DNA from: Dysgonomonas sp. ZJ279
GTDB lineage: Bacteria > Bacteroidota > Bacteroidia > Bacteroidales > Dysgonomonadaceae
Direction of reading: 5' to 3'
Assembly: GCF_011039205.1 (NCBI RefSeq)
Contig: NZ_JAAKEL010000010.1
Span: 32,723 to 96,722, forward strand
DNA: 64,000 bases
The position numbers were made by a program, and so were the translations under genes. How positions within the stretch are numbered: the stretch's first letter is position 1; every line of letters starts with the position of its first letter. This document shows positions 9,574 through 16,979 of the stretch, piece by piece. The notes under the pieces are model-generated. The model was not told where the DNA came from, made no database searches, and saw only the letters and a program-made list of their open reading frames with translations.

Positions 9574-10890
9574 ATGAAAAAGTATTACATCATTATATTA
9601 TTCTTTACACTACCATACTATATTGCCGCACAAGAAGTCTTCGACCTTAAACGTTGCATAGAAATAGGACTTGATCGCAATTATGAAATAAGAATAACCC
9701 GCAATGATGAAGAAATAGCGAATAATAACCTAACCCGGGGTAATGCCGGTTATTTACCTTACCTCAATTTGATCAGCGGTTATTCGGGAACTATAAATGA
9801 TACCGAACAACGAACTACATCGGGGGAAATAAGTAAAAACAATGGGGTGCATAATCAAGCTCTGAATGCCGGAGTTAATATGGACTGGATGGTTTTTGAC
9901 GGATTTAATATTCAGGCGAATTATGGTAAGCTGAAAGAACTGCAAAAAACAGGAGAATTGAATACACGTCTCGCTATTGAGAATTTCATTTTAAATATTA
10001 CAGGAGAATACTACAATTATATTCAACAGAATATAAGACTGAGCAATCTTAGATATGCAGTCAAATTATCGAAAGAGCGGCTTCGGATTGTTGAAGCCCG
10101 TTATACTATTGGTGCCGGTTCACGACTTGAAATGCAACAAGCTAAGGTCGATTTCAATGCTGATAGTTCTATGCTGATCAAACAACATGAAGTTATATTT
10201 AAATCTCGGGTGCATATCAATCAATTGATGGCAATGGACAATGTAGAACAACCTCTACTTGTTCCTGATTCGATCATTGAGTTCAATCCGCTACTTAATA
10301 AAGATGATATTTGGCATAACCTGCAAGCATCAAATGTATTCCTCCAATTATACGAAAGAGATAAAAACATTAGTGTTCTCGATCTCAAATCGATACAAAG
10401 CCAATACTATCCTTATCTTAGACTTAATGCCGGTTATGGATATACCCAAAACATGTATGATGTAGGAAACTATAATCGACAGCGAAATCTGGGATTTAAT
10501 TACGGCTTTACGGTCGGTTTCAATATTTTTGACGGTTTCAATCGTGAACGAAAAAAGAAAAATGCCAAAATTGAAGTTGAGAATAAAATACTGGAATACC
10601 AACAGTTAGAATTATCTCTACGAACAGATCTTTCTAATATATGGATGGCGTACCAGAATAATATGGAACTGACAAATCTTGAACAGGAAAATCTTCAGAC
10701 GGCTCATGACAATTACGGAATTGCCCTTGAACGTTATAAACTCGGAGATTTATCGGGGATAGAATTGCGCGAAGCTCAGAATAGTTTACTAGAGGCCGAA
10801 GACCGTCTTGTTGAAGCCCAATATAATACTAAACTCTGCGAAATATCTCTGATTCAAATAAGTGGCAAAATACTAGCATATATCTATTAA
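9574..10890 (+). CDS. TolC-family outer-membrane efflux channel
   Basis: A 438-residue OMF protein using the ATG at 9574; the longer frame from a TTG at 9550 only adds a non-signal extension. A signal peptide (KKYYIIILFFTLPYYIAAQ) is followed by duplicated long coiled-coil helices and beta-strand regions typical of TolC (for example QQAKVDFNADSSMLI and LREAQNSLLEAEDRLVEAQY). It forms the exit duct of the RND pump encoded just upstream. Its stop codon is directly followed by the GTG start of an AraC regulator. Confidence 0.93.
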   Translation: MKKYYIIILFFTLPYYIAAQEVFDLKRCIEIGLDRNYEIRITRNDEEIANNNLTRGNAGYLPYLNLISGYSGTINDTEQRTTSGEISKNNGVHNQALNAGVNMDWMVFDGFNIQANYGKLKELQKTGELNTRLAIENFILNITGEYYNYIQQNIRLSNLRYAVKLSKERLRIVEARYTIGAGSRLEMQQAKVDFNADSSMLIKQHEVIFKSRVHINQLMAMDNVEQPLLVPDSIIEFNPLLNKDDIWHNLQASNVFLQLYERDKNISVLDLKSIQSQYYPYLRLNAGYGYTQNMYDVGNYNRQRNLGFNYGFTVGFNIFDGFNRERKKKNAKIEVENKILEYQQLELSLRTDLSNIWMAYQNNMELTNLEQENLQTAHDNYGIALERYKLGDLSGIELREAQNSLLEAEDRLVEAQYNTKLCEISLIQISGKILAYIY

Positions 10891-11700
10891 GTGTTACAAG
10901 AATATTCTATATCCGATCTGTTAGCTGTACCGTCCCAACATATTCCATATTACGCAGGAACTTTTGAGGATACAGAAGATACTGATGTTGAATGGCCACA
11001 CCGTCATTCGTTTTATTCATTGGTTTGGTTTACCCACGGTTCGGGTTTTTATGTTATAGATTTTCAAGAATATGTTATAAAACCAAACAGAATATTCCTT
11101 GTGAATCCGAAGCAAGTACATAATTGGGACTATTCTGAAAATAGTGAGGGATATATCTTAATTGTTGATACTACGCTAGGTACCGAATTAAATATAGATT
11201 TTCAATTCCCTTACATAGATTTAGACAATGCTACAAAACTATTTCTTGAGCCCGTTTTTAAAAAGCTTATTTCAGAATATGAAATCCATAACGAGATCAG
11301 AATTGATATACAATACCTCTATAAGCAGATTAAGCTCTACGCAAAAGAAAATAATACCATCTCAGTTACAGCAAATCCGATATTTAAAAAATTCAAACTA
11401 TCTATATTGAATAATCTCAATAAGAATCAGTCGATAGAAGATTATGCGCGAAAACTAGCCATATCAGCAGATGAACTTAATATCCTTTCGAAACAGATTT
11501 CAGGAGTATCTGCAAAACAATATTCACTAGATCTTAAGATAACAGAAGCTAAGCGCCTGCTGATATACTCTGATCAAAATATTAATGAGATATCAAATCA
11601 AATTGGCATTGAAGATTCATCGTACTTTGCACGAATTTTCAAGAAAAAAACCACTTTATCTCCAACTAACTTTCTAAGAAAGTACCGAAAACACATTTAA
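10891..11700 (+). CDS. AraC-family transcription regulator, abutting TolC
   Basis: A 269-residue AraC/XylS regulator. The N-terminal cupin (about residues 30-100; HRHSFYSLVWFTHGSGFY and NPKQVHNW) probably senses a ligand, and the C-terminal double helix-turn-helix (about 175-268) includes INEISNQIGIEDSSYFARIFKK. The only suitable start is GTG at 10891, immediately after the TolC stop, so translation is probably coupled and the regulator belongs to the efflux operon. The next gene (11762) has a -7 box but no -33 box in its promoter, as expected for an activator target. That link is an inference. Confidence 0.88.
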   Translation: MLQEYSISDLLAVPSQHIPYYAGTFEDTEDTDVEWPHRHSFYSLVWFTHGSGFYVIDFQEYVIKPNRIFLVNPKQVHNWDYSENSEGYILIVDTTLGTELNIDFQFPYIDLDNATKLFLEPVFKKLISEYEIHNEIRIDIQYLYKQIKLYAKENNTISVTANPIFKKFKLSILNNLNKNQSIEDYARKLAISADELNILSKQISGVSAKQYSLDLKITEAKRLLIYSDQNINEISNQIGIEDSSYFARIFKKKTTLSPTNFLRKYRKHI

Positions 11701-11730
11701 AAGTCCTCTAACATTAGTATCGTAAGCATC

Positions 11731-11738
11731 TACCTTTG
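11731..11738 (+). promoter_or_regulatory. -7 box upstream of the carboxymuconolactone-decarboxylase-like gene
   Basis: TACCTTTG matches the Bacteroidetes -7 consensus TAnnTTTG and lies 23 bp before the start codon. No TTG-type -33 box is present 19-21 bp upstream, which could mean activator dependence. Confidence 0.5.
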
Positions 11739-11761
11739 TTCAAACAAAAATAAAGATAGAT

Positions 11762-12616
11762 ATGAAACAGATATTATTAATTATACTGACACTATTGTCG
11801 GTACTAAATTCTTACGGACAAATGGAGAAATCGGAACGTTATGAGCGTGGTTGGAACAAATTGATGGAAATTGACGGAGAAGCAGGTGAAAATGTTGTAA
11901 ACGGATTGAAAGATATTTCTCCGGAGTTAAGCAAATTCATCATAGAATATTCTTTTGGTGATGTATACAATTTGAACAGATTAGATAATAAATCGAAAGA
12001 AATAGCGGTTGTATCTTCTCTTATTGCTCAAGGCGCAATACCTCAATTGAAAGTACATCTGAATGGTGCTTTAAATACAGGCAGTTCGATTATTGAAGTA
12101 AAAGAATTAATACTACATCTTACTGGTTACCTTGGGTTCCCCAGAACTATCAATGCAATGAACACATTGAAAGAAGTGCTGCAAGAGCGAAAAAACAATG
12201 GGATTCTTGACGAAGAAGGAATAGAAATATTATCAAATAATGAAACAGACAGATATAATTTAGGTTCGAAATATCTGGCGATTCTCGATAAGAATCAAGA
12301 ACAAGTTATACAAGATGCTTACGGAGACTTCTCCCCCGATCTAGCGAGATTTATTATTGAGTATGGATATGGGGATATATACTCCAGAGAAAGTTTAGAC
12401 AAAAGATATCGTCAGATAGCAAGCATTTCGGCATTGACAACATTAGGAAATGCACCATCACAACTAAAGTTTCACATGAATGCAGGCCTAAATATCGGAT
12501 TGACAGCAGAAGAAATTAAAGAGATCATGATACTAATGTCAGTATATGCAGGTTTTCCGGCAGCAATAAACGGAACAAATATATTGAAAGAGATCGTCAA
12601 CGAGTCTAACAAATAA
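11762..12616 (+). CDS. secreted double carboxymuconolactone-decarboxylase-domain protein
   Basis: A 284-residue protein with a signal peptide (ends near LNSYGQ) and two tandem CMD/AhpD-type helical domains (about residues 30-140 and 175-284). The repeats align well: ISPELSKFIIEYSFGDVY against FSPDLARFIIEYGYGDIY, and LKVHLNGALNTG against LKFHMNAGLNIG. No cysteine exists in the protein, so the CxxC peroxidase site of AhpD is absent, and the activity is more likely decarboxylase-like or non-redox. Its place directly after the AraC gene of the efflux operon suggests a role in handling the same compound. Confidence 0.87.
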   Translation: MKQILLIILTLLSVLNSYGQMEKSERYERGWNKLMEIDGEAGENVVNGLKDISPELSKFIIEYSFGDVYNLNRLDNKSKEIAVVSSLIAQGAIPQLKVHLNGALNTGSSIIEVKELILHLTGYLGFPRTINAMNTLKEVLQERKNNGILDEEGIEILSNNETDRYNLGSKYLAILDKNQEQVIQDAYGDFSPDLARFIIEYGYGDIYSRESLDKRYRQIASISALTTLGNAPSQLKFHMNAGLNIGLTAEEIKEIMILMSVYAGFPAAINGTNILKEIVNESNK

Positions 12617-12638
12617 TAAAGACACCTTGTTTCGAAAT

Positions 12639-12669
12639 AGTAAACTCAGTTCTAAGAACTGAGTTTACT
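12639..12669. terminator. bidirectional hairpin between convergent genes
   Basis: A perfect 14-bp stem, AGTAAACTCAGTTC (12639-12652) and GAACTGAGTTTACT (12656-12669), with loop TAA. It lies between the convergent genes at 11762 and 12652 and contains the stop codon of the minus-strand AraC gene. Uridine runs are poor on both sides, so the terminator call rests on position and stem strength. Confidence 0.65.
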
Positions 12670-13659
12670 CATATATTGGCTTGGTGTACAGCCGAAATGT
12701 TTCTTGAAAAACTTATTGAAAGCGCTTTGACTTTCGAAACCCAAAAGAAAAGTAATCTCTGTTAAAGAAATCTTCTCCTTTAGATATTTTCGAGATAATT
12801 CTATACGAAGATCATTAAGAATAAGTTGATAGGAAGTCCCTTCTAACTTTAGTTTTCGCTGAATATTACGTTCACTCATATTGAACCGTTCAGCAAGTAA
12901 TTTCAAATCCAGATTAATTGTTGAGATACTATGTAAAAGATATCTTCGAACAGCTCCCGACAGTACATTATTAAGTTTACTATCTTGTATCTCAGCTATG
13001 AAGTTTTCAAAAATCGGCAAGAAATCTCTACTTGCTGTTATTACAGGTAGATCGAGAACAGATTTGTTAAAAATTAAGGCCAATTTATTCTGTCCAAATT
13101 CGACAGGACAATTCAGATATTTTTCTAATTTATCCATTTTGCCCTCTTTTTTATAAACAGAATGAGCTGAAACAGGGTATAGGTATCTTCCCGTAAAACT
13201 ATAGCTATATTGAAGTGAGATACCATATTGCATCTCGTACCATTGTCTGGAAGCAACAGGATATTTATCTACAAATTCTTGACTAATAGATATTTCATAA
13301 TAGAATAGGTCACCTTCTGTTTTTGTCGTATAGTGAATTATATCATTCTCTGTAGGATCTAATAAATCCAAGTCTTCGAATATATCGCCGACCGTAGCTC
13401 TGTTATGATATAAATTGAAAATTGTACCAGTTAAGGTAAACGGAATAATAAAGCCGATTTCCAATCCAATTCGTTGATTATTTTTCTTGGCAACAATCTG
13501 TTCCATATATCGACCGAATATATTGGCATCTATTTTAGCAATCGGATTATCCAATATTTTAAGATCTGTTGCAAACTCAGAAAATATTTTAGAAATATCA
13601 ATTTGGATATCTTCAAATTGTTTCAAGAAAATATTAAATAACCCAGCTGCTATATACAT
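12652..13659 (-). CDS. AraC-family transcription regulator with Arabinose_bd-like N-terminus
   Basis: A 335-residue regulator. The long N-terminal region (about residues 15-200) resembles the Arabinose_bd-type sensor of OruR/ArgR-like AraC proteins. The C-terminal helix-turn-helix pair (about 235-332) includes FNMSERNIQRKLKLEGTSYQ and ITFLLGFESQSAFNKFFKKH. It is divergent from a small membrane-protein gene. A 20-bp sequence in the shared intergenic region recurs exactly upstream of the nitronate monooxygenase gene, making both candidate targets of this regulator (inference). The stop codon lies within the 12639-12669 hairpin. Confidence 0.88.
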   Translation of the reverse strand: MYIAAGLFNIFLKQFEDIQIDISKIFSEFATDLKILDNPIAKIDANIFGRYMEQIVAKKNNQRIGLEIGFIIPFTLTGTIFNLYHNRATVGDIFEDLDLLDPTENDIIHYTTKTEGDLFYYEISISQEFVDKYPVASRQWYEMQYGISLQYSYSFTGRYLYPVSAHSVYKKEGKMDKLEKYLNCPVEFGQNKLALIFNKSVLDLPVITASRDFLPIFENFIAEIQDSKLNNVLSGAVRRYLLHSISTINLDLKLLAERFNMSERNIQRKLKLEGTSYQLILNDLRIELSRKYLKEKISLTEITFLLGFESQSAFNKFFKKHFGCTPSQYMSKLSS

Positions 13660-13685
13660 AATAAATATCGCTTGTCGTGTTTGGA

Positions 13686-13693
13686 CAAATTTA
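13686..13693 (-). promoter_or_regulatory. -7 box of the AraC gene at 12652
   Basis: On the minus strand the sequence is TAAATTTG, a match to TAnnTTTG, 26 bp before the start codon. TTG triplets lie 12 and 16 bp upstream, closer than the usual 19-21, so the -33 element is doubtful. It overlaps the 20-bp repeat at 13690-13709. Confidence 0.45.
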
Positions 13694-13709
13694 TGGCTTT
13701 ATTTTCAAT
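13690..13709 (-). repeat. 20-bp repeat, copy 1 (AraC/membrane-protein intergenic)
   Basis: TTTATGGCTTTATTTTCAAT on the plus strand, identical to 15419-15438 and in the same orientation. This copy begins 31 bp upstream of the AraC start, between divergent genes. It is a candidate regulator-binding site. Confidence 0.6.
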
Positions 13710-13730
13710 CAATAACTCTAACCTTAGATT

Positions 13731-13738
13731 TATATTTG
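13731..13738 (+). promoter_or_regulatory. -7 box of the membrane-protein gene at 13777
   Basis: TATATTTG fits TAnnTTTG and sits 38 bp before the start. No good -33 box is seen at the normal spacing. Confidence 0.4.
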
Positions 13739-13776
13739 CAATCAGTTAGTAATAATTAATTAAAAACTGAAAAATC

Positions 13777-14205
13777 ATGTTCAAAATTGGGAGTACTTTA
13801 AATTTCATATTAGCAGCAGGGCATTTAATCGCATTAATATGGTTAATGAAAGTCTTTGAAATATATGGTTTAAGCAAAGAAATAAATGAACTATCTCAGA
13901 TACATCCTTTATTGCCGTATATACTTACAGTAACAGTTTCAGGAGGATTTTTCGTATTTGGACTATATGGATTGTCTGCCGATGGGAAGATAAGAAAACT
14001 ACCTTTATTAAAAGTAGCTGTATTTGCGATTGCTGCAATATATATACTCAGAGCAGTAGCGGGTGTCGTGGAAATAATAATTACAGATACGCCCCCTTTA
14101 CTCGAAAGTATAAACTCATCGGGAGCTTTAATAATAGGGCTACTATATCTGATTGGAGGATTGAAAAAATGGGTGATTAAACAAGTCCCTAGCAAATTGA
14201 CCTAA
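13777..14205 (+). CDS. small four-helix membrane protein
   Basis: A 142-residue protein with about four membrane helices (near residues 7-25, 47-68, 77-98 and 114-132) and no enzymatic motif that I recognise. The overall pattern (a first helix with GH, a short acidic loop, then paired helices) recalls small DUF-type integral membrane proteins found beside AraC or TetR regulators. It is divergent from the AraC gene at 12652, whose product may control it, and it ends at the strong terminator at 14237. Function unknown. Confidence 0.72.
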   Translation: MFKIGSTLNFILAAGHLIALIWLMKVFEIYGLSKEINELSQIHPLLPYILTVTVSGGFFVFGLYGLSADGKIRKLPLLKVAVFAIAAIYILRAVAGVVEIIITDTPPLLESINSSGALIIGLLYLIGGLKKWVIKQVPSKLT

Positions 14206-14236
14206 AACTTAGCCCCATTTTATTATCTTTTATAGA

Positions 14237-14280
14237 AAGCAATATTCTTCATTTTCGGATGAAGAATATTGCTTCTTGTT
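14237..14280. terminator. bidirectional terminator between convergent genes
   Basis: A perfect 16-bp stem, AAGCAATATTCTTCAT (14237-14252) and ATGAAGAATATTGCTT (14259-14274), loop TTTCGG. On the plus strand it is followed by CTTGTTTTT, ending the membrane-protein gene. On the minus strand it follows the nitronate monooxygenase stop and is trailed by TCTATAAAAG. Confidence 0.85.
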
Positions 14281-14284
14281 TTTC

Positions 14285-15358
14285 TTACAACGCTCCTTGC
14301 TTCGCCAATGAAAATTCGGCTTGCAAAGTAGCTATAGTTTCTTTTACACTTATTATTTTTTTCGCTAAATGCGCATTTATTCCAGCAAAGGCATATCCTT
14401 TTTTCATATTGCCTCTCGCTGCCTGATAAAGAACTTGTATAATACAATAAGGACTTTTGCTATAATCGCAGGTTTTAATACAATGAAACGGACAACTCTT
14501 AGGTACTTCCAGCCCTTTTTCTACACTCTTAATGAAATCACCAGTAATAGCTCTACCCGGCATACCGACAGGGCTTTGTATTATCTGCAGATCCCCTTGT
14601 TCTGCATCAATAAATATCTTTTTAAATTCGGTGACGGCATCGCATTCTTCGGTAGTAACAAATATTGTTCCCATCTGTACGCCGGCTGCACCCATTTCGA
14701 TAAAACGATACATGTCGTATCCAGATGATATGCCACCCGCTGCAATAACAGGTATAACCTTCTCATCTTTATATTGAGCTACAACTTCTAAAACTTCAGG
14801 TACTAATTGCTCCAGTGAAAACTTTTCATCATCAATCTGTTCTAATTTAAAACCTAAATGCCCTCCGGCTTTTGGACCTTCTACTACAATGGCATCAGGC
14901 AGATAGTTAAAATTATTTTTCCATTTGTCGCAAAGTATCTTGGCAGCCCTCGACGATGAAACAATCGGTACCAGCTTTGTTTTACTACCTGGAGTCTGAT
15001 ATGAGGGCAGATCGAATGGAAGGCCTGCTCCTGCAAAAATAACATCCACTCCTTCGGCTATCGATGTTTTTACCATATCCACATAATTGGTTAGAGCAAC
15101 CATAATGTTGACTCCAATAATCCCATTACTTTTTTCTCTGGCTTTACGTAATTCTTCCTTCAGACCCCAAATACAATTTTCGAGATAATTTCCTTGAGAT
15201 TTATGATATATCAATCCTAAACCGGCACATGATATAACACCTATTCCACCCTCGTTGGCCACAGCTGAAGCCAGACCCGAGAGAGAGACACCAACTCCCA
15301 TTCCTCCTTGAATAACAGGCAGTTTTATTTCAATATTTCCTAGATAAAATGATTTCAT
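14285..15358 (-). CDS. nitronate monooxygenase-like FMN enzyme
   Basis: A 357-residue TIM-barrel flavoenzyme of the 2-nitropropane dioxygenase/NMO family. N-terminal LPVIQGGMGVG binds FMN phosphate, GPKAGGHLGF carries the conserved His, and IPVIAAGGIS and GVQMGTIFVTTEE are the later FMN-binding elements. A cysteine-rich insert near residues 290-305 (CPFHCIKTC, then YC) is noteworthy and could bind metal. Family members oxidise alkyl nitronates; relatives include FabK-type enoyl-ACP reductases, which cannot be fully excluded. A terminator-like hairpin lies only 8 bp upstream of the start. Confidence 0.87.
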   Translation of the reverse strand: MKSFYLGNIEIKLPVIQGGMGVGVSLSGLASAVANEGGIGVISCAGLGLIYHKSQGNYLENCIWGLKEELRKAREKSNGIIGVNIMVALTNYVDMVKTSIAEGVDVIFAGAGLPFDLPSYQTPGSKTKLVPIVSSSRAAKILCDKWKNNFNYLPDAIVVEGPKAGGHLGFKLEQIDDEKFSLEQLVPEVLEVVAQYKDEKVIPVIAAGGISSGYDMYRFIEMGAAGVQMGTIFVTTEECDAVTEFKKIFIDAEQGDLQIIQSPVGMPGRAITGDFIKSVEKGLEVPKSCPFHCIKTCDYSKSPYCIIQVLYQAARGNMKKGYAFAGINAHLAKKIISVKETIATLQAEFSLAKQGAL

Positions 15359-15366
15359 AATAATGC

Positions 15367-15402
15367 AAAAAAGCAGATAAGTTCATACAAGAACCCATCT
15401 GC
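15367..15402 (-). terminator. terminator-like hairpin just upstream of the nitronate monooxygenase start
   Basis: On the minus strand a stem GCAGATgGGTTC/GAACttATCTGC (15402-15373) is followed by TTTTTT (15372-15367). It may end the RRM transcript. It also lies within what must be the leader of the next gene (start at 15358), so it could act as an attenuator. Confidence 0.72.
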
Positions 15403-15418
15403 ATTGTTTAATGTTATG

Positions 15419-15438
15419 TTTATGGCTTTATTTTCAAT
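15419..15438 (-). repeat. 20-bp repeat, copy 2 (upstream of nitronate monooxygenase)
   Basis: Exact second copy of the sequence at 13690-13709, in the same orientation, beginning 61 bp upstream of the nitronate monooxygenase start. Confidence 0.6.
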
Positions 15439-15469
15439 AGTGCTTTGCACTTACGGTGGCAAGAGACCA

Positions 15470-15715
15470 TCAATCTCTTGGAATAGCTTCTTTTATAACG
15501 ATAGGACGTCCTAAATAATCTTTTCCGTTAAGTTCCTGAATAGCCTTAAGACCATCCGCATTATTTTCCATTTCGATAAATCCAAAACCTTTCGATCTGT
15601 TAGAATCTCTATCAACAATAAGCTTTGCAGAAATTACTTTACCATACTCTTCCATGATTTTGTGCAAATCAGACTCTTTTACCTCATAGCTGAGGTTTCC
15701 AATGTAAATATTCAT
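15470..15715 (-). CDS. RRM-domain RNA-binding protein
   Basis: An 81-residue single RNA-recognition-motif protein. RNP2 is IYIGNL at residues 3-8 and RNP1 is KGFGFIEM at about 43-50, and the aromatic positions needed for RNA stacking are present. Bacteroidota encode several such small RRM proteins, some cold-inducible, acting as RNA chaperones or post-transcriptional regulators. A terminator-like hairpin follows at 15367-15402. The 385-bp upstream region may hold a long leader. Confidence 0.92.
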   Translation of the reverse strand: MNIYIGNLSYEVKESDLHKIMEEYGKVISAKLIVDRDSNRSKGFGFIEMENNADGLKAIQELNGKDYLGRPIVIKEAIPRD

Positions 15716-16100
15716 ATAAATACTAAATTAAAATGTAAATGATTTTAAACAAAGGAGTCTAGGATGGTCAATTTCGACGATAAGATGTCTTAATACATAA
15801 TACCAAGAAAATAGAACTGAAGATAGAGAGCAAAATGAACCCATTTATTTTATCTGTTAAATGTAAGGTTAATATGTTGTATCTCGTTCATCTATCTTCT
15901 ATTATTTTGCTTTTAAATGAATATCTTATATTTTATATAGTTTGGATGACATCTATTAACATGAACATTCTATAGGGAATAACGGTTTAATATAGGAGCG
16001 AATACAAGTCTTATTTTCAAACGTAGCCTATTTATTGTACCTTTACACGCTGAAATTCAATTCAGTTGTAAAAATATCAAGATTAAATAAAGCTAAATAT
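15716..16100. other. 385-bp intergenic stretch between the divergent RRM and GPx units
   Basis: AT-rich and without a convincing gene. It must contain promoters for the RRM gene (minus) and the 16104 gene (plus). Near-matches to the -7 box are present (TACATTTA on minus, TACCTTTA on plus), but neither is perfect. A 46-codon frame at 15835-15975 was considered and rejected. Confidence 0.5.
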
Positions 16101-16103
16101 ATG

Positions 16104-16274
16104 ATGAAGCCTCGCCTGGGTATGACTGCCCGTACAGGAGACAAATGTCCTAAGAGTGGTGTTTGGAAAGTAGTTGGAACGCTAGAGTCGATAACAATGT
16201 CTGTTTCCAGGGGGAATAAAATGCCTCAGCACGCAAACAGAAGTGCAACATGGAAACTTATTATCATGTTCTGA
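16104..16274 (+). CDS. small conserved protein, YjzC-like
   Basis: A 56-residue protein starting at the second of two adjacent ATGs (16101 or 16104); the longer frame from 16035 adds an unconserved tail. The core MTARTGDKCPKSGVW with the later ATWKL resembles small YjzC-type proteins (TGxxCPxSGxW, then a Trp-rich end), a fold likely to be a minimal beta structure. It holds a single cysteine. Its TGA is separated by one base from the ATG of the glutathione peroxidase gene, so the two are probably co-transcribed and translationally coupled. The family resemblance is from memory; the role is unknown. Confidence 0.6.
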   Translation: MKPRLGMTARTGDKCPKSGVWKVVGTLESITMSVSRGNKMPQHANRSATWKLIIMF

Positions 16275-16275
16275 T

Positions 16276-16749
16276 ATGAATATTTACGATATAACTGTAA
16301 AAGATGCCAAAGATAACGATGTTTCGATGGCAGATTATAAAAGAAAGGTATTACTAATTGTCAATACTGCCACTCAGTGTGGATTTACACCTCAATATAA
16401 AGATTTACAGGATTTATATCTCAAATATAAAGATCAGGGATTCGAGGTCCTTGATTTCCCCTGCAATCAATTTGGGAATCAGGCTCCGGAAACAAATGAC
16501 GAAATAGCGAGTTTCTGTGAGATGAAATACAAAACAACCTTCCGCACATTTGCAAAAGTTGATGTAAATGGCAAGGATGCTGATCCTCTTTTCAAATTAC
16601 TAAAAAAGAGTAAGGGTGGATTTATATTCGATGCTATAAAATGGAACTTCACCAAATTTCTTGTTTCTCGTGATGGGAAGATACTTAAACGCTACTCTCC
16701 TACTACGAATCCATCTAAAATAGAGAAGGATATAGAACCGCTACTTTAA
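16276..16749 (+). CDS. glutathione peroxidase-family thiol peroxidase
   Basis: A 157-residue GPx-fold peroxidase starting at ATG 16276. The peroxidatic residue is Cys35 in NTATQCGFTPQY, with the other tetrad members Gln65 in FPCNQFGNQ and Trp123/Asn124 in KWNFTKFLV. Bacterial Cys-type members reduce H2O2 or lipid hydroperoxides, usually with thioredoxin. It is cytoplasmic, with no signal peptide. It follows the small cysteine protein by 1 bp and ends at a strong hairpin terminator at 16781. Confidence 0.94.
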   Translation: MNIYDITVKDAKDNDVSMADYKRKVLLIVNTATQCGFTPQYKDLQDLYLKYKDQGFEVLDFPCNQFGNQAPETNDEIASFCEMKYKTTFRTFAKVDVNGKDADPLFKLLKKSKGGFIFDAIKWNFTKFLVSRDGKILKRYSPTTNPSKIEKDIEPLL

Positions 16750-16780
16750 GTTTAAGAAGTAGCCATTTATATAAGAACTA

Positions 16781-16822
16781 AAATAAGAGAAGCAGAAAGA
16801 ATTTTCTGCTTCTCTTATTTTT
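16781..16822 (+). terminator. terminator after glutathione peroxidase
   Basis: A perfect 18-bp stem: AAATAAGAGAAGCAGAAA (16781-16798) pairs with 16803-16820, loop GAAT, ending in ATTTTT. It lies 31 bp after the GPx stop, immediately before the palindromic element at 16829. Confidence 0.88.
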
Positions 16823-16828
16823 ATATTT

Positions 16829-16978
16829 GAAGTCGTCTTGACTTTTCAAAATGTTTTCTTTTTGTTTGTTTTTGACTCTCTTTGTCATGCTGAACGATAG
16901 TGAAGCATCTCCTAACCAAGATCCTTCGTTCCTCAGGATGACAAAATAATACGAAAAACAAAAAGTCAAGACGACTTC
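16829..16978. repeat. palindromic element E1 nested in an outer inverted repeat
   Basis: Outer arms GAAGTCGTCTTGACTTTT (16829-16846) and its exact complement at 16961-16978 enclose an imperfect inner palindrome. The inner left arm starts TTTGTCATGCTGAACG (16881) and the right arm ends AGGATGACAAA (16943). The inner sequence belongs to the same family as the elements at 31112, 54757 and 56450. The outer right arm abuts the stop codon of the DoxX-like gene. Confidence 0.8.
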
Positions 16979-16979
16979 T

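Noticed and set aside
15835..15975. 46-codon hydrophobic reading frame between the RRM and small-protein genes
   Set aside because: AT-rich, biased to Leu/Ile/Tyr/Asn as expected by chance, no recognisable start signal and no family; it probably overlaps the RRM leader and promoter.
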